A DNA stretch of 64,000 bases from Micrasema longulum (GCA_022494885.1 JAGVSM010004288.1:1-64000); one strand, 5' to 3'; counted from the stretch's first letter, positions 1 to 12,030 are shown. The notes: a model not told the origin generated them from the letters alone. Translations and numbers: made by a program.

Positions 1-108
1 CGTACTCGTATGTCGATAGCACTTATTTTCGGAGAATATTTTAAGTCATGGGCAGATAATATTTCTCGATTGCGCAATGCTATCAGAACTATTAATAGAA
101 TAAAATAA
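1..108 (+). other. open frame at window edge, unrecognised
   Basis: The frame is open from the first base and ends at a TAA at 106-108, giving 35 residues rich in Arg, Asn and Ile. It lies just upstream of an RTE-like LINE 3' end, so it may be another part of that element or unrelated. I do not recognise it and it may be chance. Confidence 0.15.
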
Positions 109-151
109 AATTCTTTATACCACTCTGGAAGGCAGGTGAAGCAGAAACTAA

Positions 152-286
152 CCAAGATTAAGATGGCTGAATAATGTCGAACGAGACATAAGACCAATTG
201 GCTTGACGAACTGGAAAAGAGACGCAGGGTGCAAGCAGGAATGGAGACATATTTTGGGGGAGGCTAGGGCCCACAACGGGCTGTAG
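152..286 (+). pseudogene. RTE-like LINE reverse-transcriptase ORF, C-terminal end
   Basis: About 44 codons read without interruption as the C-terminal tail found on many insect endonuclease/reverse-transcriptase proteins. It starts with PRLRWLNNVERD, then a Trp/Arg-rich stretch (TNWKRDAG, QEWRHIL), and ends EARAHNGL before a TAG. The rest of the ORF is missing upstream, so this is a 5'-truncated insertion. The stop is followed by GATGACGATGAT, the short repeat tail typical of these elements. Six further RTE-type C-terminal fragments lie in this window. No function remains. Confidence 0.7.
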
Positions 287-429
287 CGCCACTGATGACG
301 ATGATCAGAACCATTTACATAAAGTTTAGTGTGCTTCTGAAGGACAGAAAAATGCTGCCAGTATCGAAGCCGTGAAAATTTTTCGAAGTTTCATTTAAAA
401 AAAAATTGTAGCATTTTTTTCATATTAAT

Positions 430-770
430 ATACATATTGTTCGCATTTATTTATTTGCATACATATAGTTTATTACACATCAATTGAGACATAAGTCCCA
501 ACTCCATGGTACTTAGAGTCCTGGGACGAGCAATTAGTTAACACAGACACAAGAGTATATCACCACAAATATAGGATCAGAAACACATTTTTTTTTAAAA
601 ACACATATGTATATATGGCACATCAATATAGTAGACAGTAAACTCGAACATTCGGAAAATCATCAAGAAGTTTCCTACTCAAATCCCTCTCACTCAGGAA
701 AATCCAGTCCTTAACTCCTCTCTTGAAAAAAGGTCTTGTCCTTGAGCGGTAATTACGTAAATTTAAAAAA
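430..770 (-). mobile_element. LINE 3' end, family E copy 1
   Basis: On the minus strand this encodes the end of a LINE ORF (FKRGVKDWIFLSERDLS), followed by a 3' UTR with the string AGTTGGGACTTATGTCTCAA and an A/T-rich tail. A second copy in the opposite orientation is at 15600-16050. The two share both the coding end and the UTR, which defines the family. Confidence 0.6.
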
Positions 771-1599
771 ATAGAAAATAAAAAAATTAAATATAGGAAT
801 AAAATAAAAATAATTAAATTTTTCTTCAACGTAGATATAATTTACACGCTTATTAAATTATATAGCAAAGAGATAGACAGGTTTTAATAAATAACTACAC
901 ATTTTAAAAATAATCAAATAAATAAACCAAAATAAAATATTATTTAGTTGTAGAGCTGAAAGATTGTTACGTTTATTTATGCCCATGTATTTTTATATTT
1001 ATTTTTTCAACATCCATCTAACAACAGGAAAACAATAGTTCTTAAGAGTTACACCTTTGTAGAATTGGGAAGGGGTGTTTTTAAAATATAATGAAAAGTA
1101 TAACTCAAACATTCAAATTTTTGGGTTATCCCTCTATGGAACTGAGCCATCGATTTGTCTTCAAAGCAAAATCCAATTTGATTTGCGGAAATATGTATAT
1201 TTGTATAAAAACCTTAACTGTCTTTTTCGATAACCTGTTATTGAACATTCGAAAACAAAAATCATACAAATATAGTCATTTTTGTTGAGAAATTTTAATT
1301 TTACTTTAATATCAACTGTGACGCTAATAAACAAACATGGCCATCTCCAGCCACCGTCATTTTTAAGATTTTTGGTCAATATCACTAATTATGTTGTTTT
1401 ACATAATAACATTTAATTCAAACAAATCCGTCTCCTTTATTTCTGCAAAAGAAAACAGTTTAAAAGCAGAAACTCTTATAATTATATGGATCGATCAAAG
1501 ACATCAAGTCTATTTACGCAGTTTCGCTCACAATGGAGATAGCTACGTTAGTTTTTTAGCGTCACAATTATAGATAACTCTTTTCACTTCCCATTGTAC

Positions 1600-2172
1600 T
1601 GAACAAAATGACTCGCCTACAATCTGTATTGAATGCCGCAGCGAGACTTATTTTCGGAATCTCTAAGTTCAGTCATATCACTCCACTACTTCGGGAACTA
1701 CACTTGCTACGTTTTTCCACAGAGGGTCGAATACAAACTCTGTTGGCTTATGTATAAGTTACTGCACAACTCTGCTCCGGAATATCTAAGGGAACTATGC
1801 ATTCCAGATGAACTAGCTGACAGGCGTCTAACGCTTAGATCAGCTACGTCTACGGCGAGAGAAAAGTTATTTTACCTCTACGCAAACAGCGCACTAAATT
1901 TAGTGAACGCGCATTTGCGGTCGCAGGCCCTATGGTATGGAATGCTCTCCCAGCAGAGGTGCGAGGCTGTGAAAGTGAAGTGATGTTTCGGAAAAAACTT
2001 AAAACCCACTTGTTCTCTAAATCATTTGAATAAATTCGTAGCATGTGAAAACAAAATAAATTATTTCAATTAAATTACAAATTTAAAAGAATCACTATGT
2101 AAAGCGCCCTTGAGGTATTTTTTTACAAAAATAGCGCTATATAAGTTATCCATAATAATAATAATAATAATT
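1600..2172 (+). pseudogene. CR1/L2-like LINE ORF2 C-terminus and 3' UTR
   Basis: The fragment contains the classic end of a CR1/L2-type reverse-transcriptase protein: LNAAARLIFGISKFSHITPL, then YKLLHNSAPEYLREL, then RAFAVAGPMVWNALPAEVRG, and a final KKLKTHLFSKSFE stop. These blocks fall in different frames, with shifts near 1740 and 1890, so the copy is dead. The reverse-transcriptase catalytic region is absent (5' truncation). The 3' UTR ends in AGCGCTATATAAGTTATCC followed by an (ATA)n run at about 2152-2170, a tail typical of this clade. Confidence 0.8.
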
Positions 2173-2252
2173 GTAAACGAGGCCTTGGTATAATTAATGT
2201 ATTAAGTGATTAACATATAAAGATAAATGACAAATAAATGTTTGACTCTCGA

Positions 2253-2325
2253 CCTTGTGAATTGAATCAGGAACCACGGGCAAAGTAGTTAAATGCGCTA
2301 ATCACCACACCACGAAACTAAAAAA
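2253..2325 (-). repeat. tRNA-derived SINE head
   Basis: Read on the minus strand, this gives TCGTGGTGTGGTGATTAGCG (A-box-like) and, about 35 bases later, a damaged B box (GGTTCCTGATTC). The spacing fits a tRNA-derived SINE promoter. No tRNA cloverleaf or matching family A body is evident. Confidence 0.45.
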
Positions 2326-3946
2326 TTGATATGAAAAAATAATACCGTTCACATTTTGTCGTGGAATGTGTTGGAGATTCACCTCAGTCAGTGGGAGAAC
2401 AGAGACTAGCCCACATATAAATAATTGGGACCTTGAACTTGAACTCTGAAGTGATTCATTACCGCGTGTTATTCACATCCTCCGCACTAACCGCTATCAC
2501 ACGATGAAGGATGAATCTGTTGGTGAAAGGTAAAAAACACCGAGCAATGATTTATTATTTGCTGCAATGAGGGTAATTTCTACTCCAAGTCGAAATATTT
2601 ACGGTACCTATTTTAAGTATATTCAAATCTTTGACGGCCTAGATAATATTTATTTATTGTATAGCAAAATTGAAATTTACTGTAACAGAGAGGACATTCT
2701 CAAAATATTGTTGATTAAACTACCTAACTGGTATTATAAGAAGTGCAAAAAATTATATCACCTATACTTCTACATAAAAACATTATCGTTTGTTTTATCA
2801 ATTGCTCCGATTCGTAGTCTCCTGTCTTAAAAATTTGCGTGTCTTATTAACAGTCTTATTTTTTTATTATATATATAATCCTCTGTACGTGTGATGTCAC
2901 CAAACTCCTCATAAACGGCTAGTTTACGTGCGGCTTTCAGAGAAATATAGATCTTTGCGCTGTGCGTGTTCGTAGATATTAAAATCTTCAATCTGAAATG
3001 TAAAACAGAAGTACGGAGCATAAATGTTTTATTCGTCAATCTACCAGGGTTGCATTTAAAGAGAATGCATTTGCAAAAAATGGAAAGATGTTGTTTTTTT
3101 GTGTATGAAAAAAGTTGGTTTTTGAATGTTTACAAACAGCATTTGTTTTTTATGGATCTCAATCAAATTCTTTCTTCAAGGAATATACATTCCTTATAAT
3201 TTCCACCCATTTATTTCATTATACTGGATTTCTGGTTATACTAAATTAATATTAAATTCAATACATTTTTAAAAATCGTATTCGTATATAAGAACACCCT
3301 TCTGTTGGTGAGAAGACCGGAGTTTAACGTTTGCAAAAAGCATGCCATATTTGAAAAAATATTTATCTTATGTTTTAGAATTCAAGCATATACAAGTGCC
3401 TAAGTACCTACTTAAATTTAATATGAACATTTTTTTAGTTTTGGAATTCAACAATTCAATTCAATTCAACAAGTATCTATGTATCCACTTATCAATGAAT
3501 AAATGTCTTTTCTAAGGTAATAGCAGGCAAACCAACGCTTGGGCAGGATAACGTCTGTCAGGTGCGGTAGTCATTTTATATATATATAAAATTATACATT
3601 TGTACAAAGTTGCTTTGACTGTTTAACTAGGGTTGTTTGCCCCGTTCGACGAAAGTCAAAATATAATAACACAATAACAGTTATCAATACAAAGAAAAAA
3701 ACAAATTAAAAACATCATTTTTAGAAAAAAGTAAACACAGTGACATTATATTAAAAAAACATAGTAAAAACTACGTAGTAAGAAGAAAAAGTAGTAAAGA
3801 CGTACTAAAAAAAAAACAGCATAAAACAAAGTAAAAAGTAATGAGGATCTCCGAAATTCAATTAGTCAAAAAATATAAATAAAAACAATTCAAATAAGAA
3901 CATGTCCATCTAACAAATACCATCAACATTTTTAATTGATCCTTTA
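2326..3946. other. AT-rich intergenic DNA
   Basis: No supportable gene. The small open frames are AT-rich and overlap on both strands. At about 3530-3580 a stretch (CAGGATAACGTCTGTCAGGT) resembles the 3' terminus of RTE-type retroposons, but it is too short to assign. Confidence 0.4.
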
Positions 3947-4120
3947 TAGCGCCGTGGCGCAGTTGATTAGGCGGCCAATTGTGAAACTAGTGGCGGGTTC
4001 GATTTAGTCTGGGTGTGGCCGTGTATTTTCCATAACTTCCTTCCATATATTTTTTTTCCCACATGCTGACAAGCCTCAAACATCAATCTCTCGCCATATC
4101 GACTTGCGTATAAATACAAA
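3947..4120 (+). mobile_element. tRNA-derived SINE, family B copy 1
   Basis: It begins AGCGCCGTGGCGCAGTTGAT (tRNA-like, A box) and has a B box GGTTCGATTT about 45 bases on. The body has GTGTATTTTCC, CTTCCTTCCATAT and CATGCTGACAAGCCTCAAA. The same head and body occur in reverse at 55388-55600, which establishes a SINE family rather than a lone tRNA gene. Confidence 0.7.
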
Positions 4121-4137
4121 CAATAACTCAAATGTGG

Positions 4138-4272
4138 ATGTTCAAACATAGGCAGAATAGTGAATTTTACACAGTGTGTGAAGTGGCCACTTAAACCAGC
4201 CTATGAGAGGTCATAAGCCCTGCAAATGCCTAGACTTCCATATTCCCTTCTCAAAAGTGTTTTCCCTCTCTG
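4138..4272 (+). repeat. dispersed repeat family C, copy 1
   Basis: It contains the family core: CACAGTGTGTGAAGTGGCCA, CTTAAACCAGCC, GGTCATAAGCCCTGCAAATG, CCTAGACTTCC and a closing CTCTGTTGCAAC. At least ten copies, full or partial, occur in the window. It directly follows SINE B. It has no coding capacity and is probably a MITE or foldback element. Confidence 0.75.
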
Positions 4273-4348
4273 TTGCAACAAATTTAATTTTTTTTTAAAT
4301 TATTGTATTGAATATACGTTGCCTTTGACAATGTCAGTGACAAAACCC

Positions 4349-4395
4349 GTTCTGAACACTTCTGTAAAAAAATATTTTACAGAAGTGTTCAGAAC
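4349..4395. repeat. perfect hairpin, 21-bp arms
   Basis: The arm GTTCTGAACACTTCTGTAAAA (4349-4369) is exactly inverted at 4375-4395 around a 5-base loop. No gene is adjacent. It could be the core of a small foldback repeat. Confidence 0.85.
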
Positions 4396-5292
4396 TAAAA
4401 ACACTGAAAAAACTTGTGAAATATTCGCTGTACATCATCTTTTTATTCTGCCACTAAGGTTGCATCGTCTGCGTACCATATTATGTGAACGACCGTAGTA
4501 TCTCGTAGTCCTAGATTTGAAATTTAAATTTAAAATGAATTTATTTTACCGAAATAATATTACAAATAACAAAATATTTTAGCTGTTATATTAGGACAGA
4601 AAATTAAACCAGGAACCCTTGGGTAATGGTTTGACATTATTAAGGTATAATACTCTCCAATAGCAAAAGTATTTGCCTCTTAAACACAGTTTCACTGATG
4701 TGAAAGATGTCGATCTCCAAAGTGAGTTGTTCAGCCACTTCCAATACAGAATTTATCACCGAATTTACCACTTCCTACATTCTTGAAAACGTTTTTTCTT
4801 ATTTATTTTGTTTGTGTAAGAAAAGTTTTTGGCTTATATATTATTGTGATATATTTAGTTACGAAGATAACAAATATGTTTTGTTTCTTTGTTCTGATTA
4901 TGTGCTTTTAAAAATGTTAATTAATGTTCCGAATAGAGTGGTAGTAACACACGAGAATGTAATTTATTTGTGAAATACTTCGTATTATATGATTTATAAA
5001 TAAACAAAATAAAATAAAATATAAATGCAATTCCACCAAAAAAACTTCAGTAAATAACGCTAAATTATTAGTTTTATGAGGTGTATAAATGATATTTTTC
5101 CCAGAATAAAAAGTAAAAACTGTTATAAATAATATATATATTGTAATTCAATGTTTTTTTCGCAAAACAAACAAAAAACACGATGGAAAGAAAGTACTAC
5201 TTTAAAGTAGACTAAAAAATATTATACGAAATGAGATATAAATTGGTCAGAACTTACGCAAAAGTTTGTTTTAAATAAAACAAACGAAACAT

Positions 5293-5427
5293 TCACAGTT
5301 TCATTGTAGGGATACGTAGTGACGGTAAAACATTACACCACCTCGCTTCATCTACCTTCATACAAAGTCTCATGAACGCACGCTGATTTTTACGACTTTT
5401 AAGATTTTTATCTTCAAGTATTTGGTT
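5293..5427 (-). pseudogene. RTE-like LINE C-terminus, interrupted
   Basis: The minus strand reads ILEDKNLKSRKNQRAFMRLC followed by MKVDEARW, matching the RTE-type ending (LKSR-RRACM-R-MNVEEAR) that is preserved better at 39700-40229. Upstream on the minus strand the reading frame runs into a poly(A)-tailed retroposon (5428-5525), so the fragment was split by an insertion or truncated there. It carries no catalytic domain. Confidence 0.6.
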
Positions 5428-5525
5428 TTTTTTTTTTTTTAATTTTATTAAACTTTTTGTACATAATGTTATTTGTACATTGGCGGGCTTATTGCCAAAC
5501 GGCAATTTCTTCCAACCAACCAACC
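5428..5525 (-). mobile_element. poly(A)-tailed retroposon 3' end, family D
   Basis: On the minus strand: GGTTGGAAGAAATTGCCGTT, then GGCAATAAGCCCGCC, then ATGTACAAA repeats and a run of A. The same module is found at 17930-18010 (+), 10785-10850 (-) and in shorter form at 27385-27425 (+). It is a LINE or SINE 3' terminus. Confidence 0.6.
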
Positions 5526-5689
5526 AATAAAAGTTTTTTTTTTATAACTCAAGTTACAGAACATATTCAATAGAAAAAAGATTAAAAAGTGAAAAATATA
5601 TAAAAATTTAAATAAACGTATTTGTTTATAAATTACCTCAAATCAAAAACATTACCCAATGGGAAAAAGGAAAAAAGAGGAAAGAGGAA

Positions 5690-6015
5690 AAAGGAAAGGA
5701 GGAGAGATTAAGGAAGAGAAAGGAGATGTTTCTTCAGACGTGATTTAAACAGAAATAATGTAGTAACATATTTGATAGGGGATGGGAGATGATTCCACAG
5801 TCGAGCCGCATGGAAACTATATGAGTTAGAGTAGAAAGAGGAATTGTGGATGGGTATTAGAACGAAGAGGTAAACCATGAACTGATAAGCGTTGATTTTT
5901 TTCACGCAAGTATATAGGAGCGTTAGGACTATGAAGTTCATTGAACAGAAGTGAGAGGGAGTGATAGTCTTTCCGCTGTCTAATTTTGAGCCATTTCAGT
6001 TGCCATGTTTTAATC
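5690..6015 (-). pseudogene. CR1/Jockey-like LINE ORF2 C-terminus
   Basis: The minus strand encodes KTWQLKWLKIRQRKDYHSLS, then APIYLRE, then SVHGLPLRSN in one frame. It continues in another frame as FHAARLWNHLPSPIKY, ending KSRLKKHLLSLP stop. These are the last ~100 residues of a non-LTR reverse transcriptase, broken by one frameshift. A shorter relative lies at 23370-23625, and a cousin with the same block order is at 27400-27669. The 5' part is missing, as usual for truncated LINE insertions. Confidence 0.7.
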
Positions 6016-6114
6016 AGTCTTCCCCGTTTTCTGCATCTTCACAATTCTCATTGTAAATATTTTAAGCGGTTCTTTCTCTGTCCATTCGCTCTATACCAAA
6101 CCGATTTGTTTTTG

Positions 6115-6785
6115 ACCACCAGTCAATTAATTCAAATAATTCATTCCCACCTATCTTATCTATCATGTATATGGGGTTTTGCCAGCAAAAATCACAGAGC
6201 TCTAAGAAACATTCTCAAACTTAAATGGGATTCCCATGTTAATGATATCTACCGACAAACAAAGATACTTCCTATAAGGTAATGTCACTGCATGACATAA
6301 CCAATGCTATTTTAAATATCATAAACTTTTCTGCTCACTCAAATTTAAAATACACATTTGGTCATGATATTCACAATTACAATATGCGTTACTCAGGGAA
6401 TCTTCATAGGCAGTAGGTCTTTGAAAAATATTGGCCATTCCGAATATAATAAACTGCCTGATGAGCTAAGACACGAAAAATCGAATAATAAATAAGAAAA
6501 AATCCAGAAGTGTCGCAATTAAATAATATTTCTTAAATCTTTTTGATAGTGATATTTAATAATGTAATTAATGTAGATGGTGTAAAGTATTATGTTTTAT
6601 GTTTTTTATACAATAATGTTTTCTTTCTATTTCGGATGTATTAATATGTATGATAATATTATGTATTATCAAAAAATGTTTTTTTTATGTACAGTCCCAA
6701 ATGAGTTTCTTTAACAACTCCTGAGAGTATAATATGTACTTTTTGTATTAAATGTTTTATTAATCATAAAAAAATAAATAAATAA
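6115..6785 (+). pseudogene. LINE reverse-transcriptase C-terminus and tail
   Basis: Plus-strand fragments read SHLSYLSCIWGFASKNH, then YRQTKILPIR, then NKLPDELRHE. These are scattered over several frames and match the thumb and C-terminal part of Jockey/CR1-type reverse transcriptase. A long A/T-rich 3' UTR ends in an AATAAATAAATAAA-type tail near 6770-6785. It lies tail-away from the minus-strand LINE at 5690-6015. Several frameshifts make it non-functional. Confidence 0.55.
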
Positions 6786-9700
6786 AAACAATTTTATAAT
6801 ACTGTTGACGATCAATATTTTATGTCTTTTATTTTTTAATGTGAAACACTCATACTGTTCATATTGACACATTAAAATACAATTGTTTATTAAAAAACAT
6901 CTTGAATGAGGAAGCTCAGTGGTTTTTTAAAAATAAGTAGTTGTTAATAGACTACGAGTATAAAAAGCCACAAATATTTTTCATATTCTCATGTATCGTA
7001 TTATAAGCGCTACATTTTTAAAATTTTTGTTTTTTTTTAAATTACTCCGCGCGTGACGTCACAAGTTTTCGCCAGAGAATCCTGCCGATTGGTGAGTTGG
7101 ATTTCCGAAAACTGGAAATCTATCACAACACTCTATCATTGGTTTATTCGGAGGGACGTGTGGCGTAGTTCAAAGCAGTTCATTTTTATTAAAATAACTT
7201 TAATAAATTTTCTCATGCATTTTCGAGAAACTTCGCCGTATAATCAAATGCTCTAATATTTACCGCGTGTAAGAAAACGTTTTTTATATCCAATTCCCCG
7301 TAGCAATGAACTTCCTCATTGTAAATTTTGACATTTAATAAATATGCTATGACTACTGCATTTCGTATTATGCCAGTCTTAGCGATTATAAAAGATTATA
7401 GATAAATATTTATTTATTTATTTGGTATTTTTACAGCTATTATATAAAATAATTAATAGAAATATATTAACAATACTAGAGTTAATTAAAAAAATCCACT
7501 GTTAATTTAATAATACATAATATATAAGAGAAGGGTTTATAAAATTGTATGCGTTCGACGTTTGTATTCATGTATGTGTATATGAATGTGTGTGAATGAA
7601 TGTGAGAGGATGTGTTTGTGACAATGCGTAAATAAAAAAAGGAATTAAAAACGTGTATGAGAGTATAGTACTAGGTAAGAGGTTTGACTATAAAGTATAC
7701 AAGAATTGTTTATTTCTTTTACGTAATGGGAAACGTTTATTACATTAATTAAATGCATGTAAATATATGCATTTAATTAATGTAAAAAATTGTATTCAGT
7801 TGTTTTATTGTATTTTTATTTGTTATCTGAATAAAAAAAATATATAAAAAAAAAAATAATAAAAATAAACAGTTTATACCTACTTTCGAAACCTTTTGAA
7901 AATATTTTTTTTAAGTAACGTTATGTTTTGATTGTATTTTTTTAAAATTATAGTAAGTGTCAAAACCTTATTCTGAGTAAAGCATTTTAATTCAATTTTA
8001 ATTAGTATATGTTGAATGAATAATGTGCAACGAGTCCCATATAACACGCAATATAATATTACATAATATCATGTAAGAGTGTGCTCTCCGTACGTGGTTA
8101 TAATGAACTTTTTAGCTATGCCAGTTTAGCACTGTGTATAACATTCCAAATTCTATATTATTAAATGTCATACATAACTCAAAACACAGTTTTTTTTATT
8201 TATAGCACCCTTGACGGGGTGCGAAATATTCTTATAAAATTTTCTGAATTTCTAACCGTTTTTTATGCCAACGATATATCACACGTGAGCTGAGAAAAAT
8301 TGCGGGAAATTCCTCAAACCTACAATTTAAAAAAATGTAATATGTTTAGGCAATGTATTGTAATATTTCATAAAATAACAAATGTGAAGTTTTCAGCATT
8401 TTGGATGAATAAATCGCAGGTGTGAGAAATGAAACGAAATGTCCAAAATTCAGAAGCACCTACTATTATTATTACTTAATGTACCTTTTTATTAGAATCA
8501 TTAAATAATCGCATATCTTTAAAGAGTATGCATAAGAGAGCAGTTTGATGACTAGGCATTTGAATATAGTTTTTCTGTCCATGTCTCCCCGATACTGAGC
8601 AAAAATGACAAATGCACGTCGCGTCGGAATGATTGTGCCTAGCTAAAATCGGAAAAATCGTGGTCTAATATTCCCGATTTCGACAGTGCGATAACGACAT
8701 TTTCTGTGTCAGCACCGTTTTTAGTTTTTTCAAAAATATTTAAAATATAATAATATAATTTAGCATTCAACTGTTTTTTTATTTAAAAGCACATAGCTCC
8801 CTATAGTTAAATACAGTAACAGGCAAAACTGGGTAGATTTTTTTATTAATGGATAAATCATTAAGTTTACTTACTAAGCATCACACTGTAACATAAAATG
8901 CAGTTATTTATCTTCAATTATATATATTTTTTTATAAATCAGCAAAACAGCATTTTAAAAGTTAACAGGCAAAATACGCCAGATGCGCGACCTCACTCAC
9001 ACATTCCTAACTATTAAGAATTCTGTCCCATGATATTTCCTGAAACTAAACAAAACTGAATCATAATTGATGTATATTTATTTATAAGTAATTCCTTACC
9101 AGCAGCTTAATCACAAATTACTATCGACGTGCTTAAAAACATGCTAAGCATTTGAGCGATCACAATGAACAATAATGAAAATGCTTAAGTTATCGCAGTC
9201 ATAAGGCAACGCGTGTGTAATCTTTGAGCAACGCTCGTGTCGGTTTGATTTTGTTTTCTTCGTAAATAAATACAGTTCATTGACGAAAAATTGGCGTTTA
9301 CTACAAAAAAGTAAAAATTAAATTACAAATACTATGGCGACTGCTTTTTTTGATATTTGGCTTGCCAACCACCGGCTAAATGCAATAAATAGCATGATAA
9401 ACAATAAATAAATAAAAATAGCAGTGTTGGAATATATATCATATTTACACCGGTGAAATTCAAATATGTGATTGCGCAGCAGGATTATACGTCACGAAAC
9501 GTAAATATTTTGACATTCAATATTGGGTGTTCACGGATGTTCCATAGTGATCGCGAATACGATCAACAACCACGATGAGAAATTGTTATCACTTCGCTTA
9601 GTAGCACGTCGATAGTTATTTCTGATTGAGCTACAGAGCTATTGGTGGATTAGCGAGCCAATTTGGCACAAACTTTAGAAATCGAATATCTCAAAACTAA

Positions 9701-9886
9701 TATCACTGCATTTAACTGGTTTTCGCAGTAAACCCTCGATTTTTGTACACCGTATTTCTGAAGACGGCAGTTAATAATAAATATCTATAGTTTATAAATA
9801 AATAAAAATGCTCTAGTGCCACAATCCAAGGAAAAAATAGAGAATACGTTTGTATAATGAATAGTCAGCAGACAGGCAATAATCAT
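6786..9886. other. AT-rich intergenic DNA with one hairpin
   Basis: No gene can be supported. A perfect hairpin with 18-bp arms lies at 7741-7784 (arm TACATTAATTAAATGCAT). A TGACGTCA octamer is at 7054-7061. A 27-base string at 7714-7740 recurs at 48588-48614. The remaining open frames are short and compositionally random. Confidence 0.5.
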
Positions 9887-10407
9887 ACGGTCGGTTATAC
9901 TGCAATACCGCGTAACCTGTTTTTTTTTACAAAAATGTTTCACTGCAATAAATTCGCTATTGGACCGTTAGTTACAAATTATTACTATTTTTGCTTTAAT
10001 AATGATAGTTTTTCTGATATTCCAGTTGTATTTTTAGTTGATTAAAATCGTAAGTAATATATTAACCGAACCTCTGAGTAATTATTATCTAGAAAGCCCT
10101 TAAGCTCTATTGCATAGAACAAAGGCGTTCCAAATTTTTGATTTGGTTTTACTTTGGTTTGTAGTTTAACAACAAACAGTTTCGGTTAGCGGTCGCAATT
10201 CTCAACGCAATTACCTACAGCCCGTTGTATTGCTGTAATCTGCAGCTAAGTTCGTGGTCAATAATCATAAAACGAAAAATAATCATAAATTGTCTCCGTA
10301 TGGGCGACTCTTTTAGGTTATTACACTAAGAACAGAACGCGTTTTAGGTCCCCATATTAAATAGATCAATTAATTGAAAACGCGGTATTACAGTATCACC
10401 GGCGATA
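9887..10407. mobile_element. possible TIR element, about 520 bp
   Basis: The left end GGTTATACTGCAATACCGCG (near 9887-9912) is matched in inverted orientation by CGCGGTATTACAGTATCACC at 10381-10400. The interior has no transposase. The same left terminus plus about 30 more bases recurs at 63917-63970. No target-site duplication is clear, so the superfamily is unknown. Confidence 0.45.
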
Positions 10408-10471
10408 CGTTCACATATAATATATGTATAAAAAAAAAAATTAAAATATTAATAATAATAATAATAATGTA

Positions 10472-10668
10472 AAACAATATTTTGAGTTTGTCCAAATTTT
10501 TGTCGGCAAGGATTAGATTCAACTCCCCGGGGAGCGGGTGAATGTTACACAGTGTGTAAAGTGGCCACTTAAACCAGCCAATGACAGATCATAAGCCCTG
10601 TAGATGCCTAGACTTCTATTTTATTACCTTTTCTAAAATGTTCTTCATCTCTGTTTTAATTTGTTAAG
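10472..10668 (+). repeat. dispersed repeat family C, copy 2
   Basis: Starts CAATATTTTGAGTTTGTCC, the terminal module of the family, passes through the CACAGTGTGTAAAGTGGCCA core, and ends at the CATCTCTGTTTTAATTTGTT side. In other copies the same terminal module sits at the opposite end in inverted form, so the family has long terminal inverted repeats. Confidence 0.7.
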
Positions 10669-10784
10669 CTAAATTAAATGTTTATTTTTATAAATTATGG
10701 AAAAGGAATTATTAAACGGTATGTCTATGTTTTTTTTTCAACTATCTGAACTTAAGAATATTCTGTCTAATAACATAGGTATAC

Positions 10785-10850
10785 ATAGTTAAATGGCGAA
10801 CTTATTGCCACTAGCAATTTCTTACAGTCTAAACAAAACTAAATAAAAAA
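10785..10850 (-). repeat. family D retroposon tail, partial
   Basis: Plus-strand GGCGAACTTATTGCCACTAG followed by CAATTTCTTACAG is a diverged, truncated copy of the tail seen at 5428-5525. Confidence 0.4.
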
Positions 10851-11741
10851 TACAATAAAAAATTATAAAAAAAAGGTTAGAACACACAAACAGTTATTAT
10901 AATATTTTTATCATTTATTTCACAAGAATATGGTGTCTATTGCTTACATGAATTATATTTAATAGAATTTAATTTATTAGAAACACTCTTAATACTCGTG
11001 CAATTTTTTTCATACAATTTAATTCGTTAATTGTATTGGGAATCTTATTATAAATTTTTAATGCCATATATACGGGCCAATGGAATTTTTAATTTAAATA
11101 TTTATTGAATTTTTATATCATTATTTAAATTAATTTTTAAAAAAGAAAATAAGAAAATTAAAACAAGTTTGTCTCTGAATAAAGGATGGAAAATACGCGT
11201 TAAAATTGTGCTAAAAATAATTCACAAAAGTAAAACGTGAAAATTCAGTAAACGAATTTTATAAATGCTTGGTTTTATAAATATAACCTTTTAGGGATGA
11301 TGTTTTATGTAGGTATAATTTTTGGCACCGATTCCTCTTTCAGCAGGTGAGGATATAATCAAATTGTCGCCAGCAACATTTGAGAGTAACAGCTCAATAA
11401 AATTAAATTATCAATTTGAAGCGGAATCCCTCTGAGCCAATTTTATTTAAAGCGTAAAACTTTCCTCTCTTTTAAAAGCGAACAATATTCCAGGAGTTTT
11501 GCATGATTAACACGGTAATTAATGTTGACACTTTCAGTCGCACGAAATTGAAGATTTATTTACTGCATACGTATCGAAATTCAAAAGCAACGATTTTTTT
11601 TAATTACTAGTATCCCTAAGTACATCTCTATTTTTTCTGCTCATGATAGTAGTCGGCATTATAGAGAAAAAAATATTTATTAGTTTGACAGCTGGCTTCT
11701 GGTTGGTTTGTTTGTTTTAACCTTTCCCTTAAGCTAGGGTT
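10851..11741. other. AT-rich intergenic DNA
   Basis: I see no gene, RNA or clear repeat here. Confidence 0.4.
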
Positions 11742-12030
11742 TCCTAGGACAGCGGTGCCCGTATCCTAACGGCCGTAGTGAACGGTACTGCGGTAGACAG
11801 CTGTCGTAACGGTGACAAGAGAGTAGTTTCCTAAGAAAACGGTATTGAAAAATGCTATCCGTTGTAAGGTTGTAACGGTGACTAAAGAGTGGTTTCCTAG
11901 GAAATCGGTGTTGATAAATGTTGTCAACACCGATTTTCTAGAAAACCACTCTCTACTCAACGTTACAACGGCTGTCCACCGCTTCACCGTTCACTACGGC
12001 CGTTAAGATACGGGCACCGCTGTCCTAAAA
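11742..12030. mobile_element. hAT-type MITE (11750-12022) with 8-bp target duplication
   Basis: The ends CAGCGGTGCCCGTATCCTAA and its inverted partner (GATACGGGCACCGCTG, ending at 12022) have the CAGNGGTNCC form of hAT terminal repeats. They are flanked by TCCTAGGA (11742-11749) and TCCTAAAA (12023-12030), 8 bp each and 6/8 identical, the duplication length known for hAT. The 273-bp element has no ORF of its own and folds back over most of its length. It contains an internal tandem duplication of about 66 bp starting GTAACGGTGACAA and GTAACGGTGACTA. It must have been mobilised by a transposase elsewhere. Confidence 0.85.

Noticed and set aside
9857..10045. 62-codon plus-strand ORF
   Set aside because: It spans the terminal repeat of the unknown element (also present at 63917) and shows no protein similarity.
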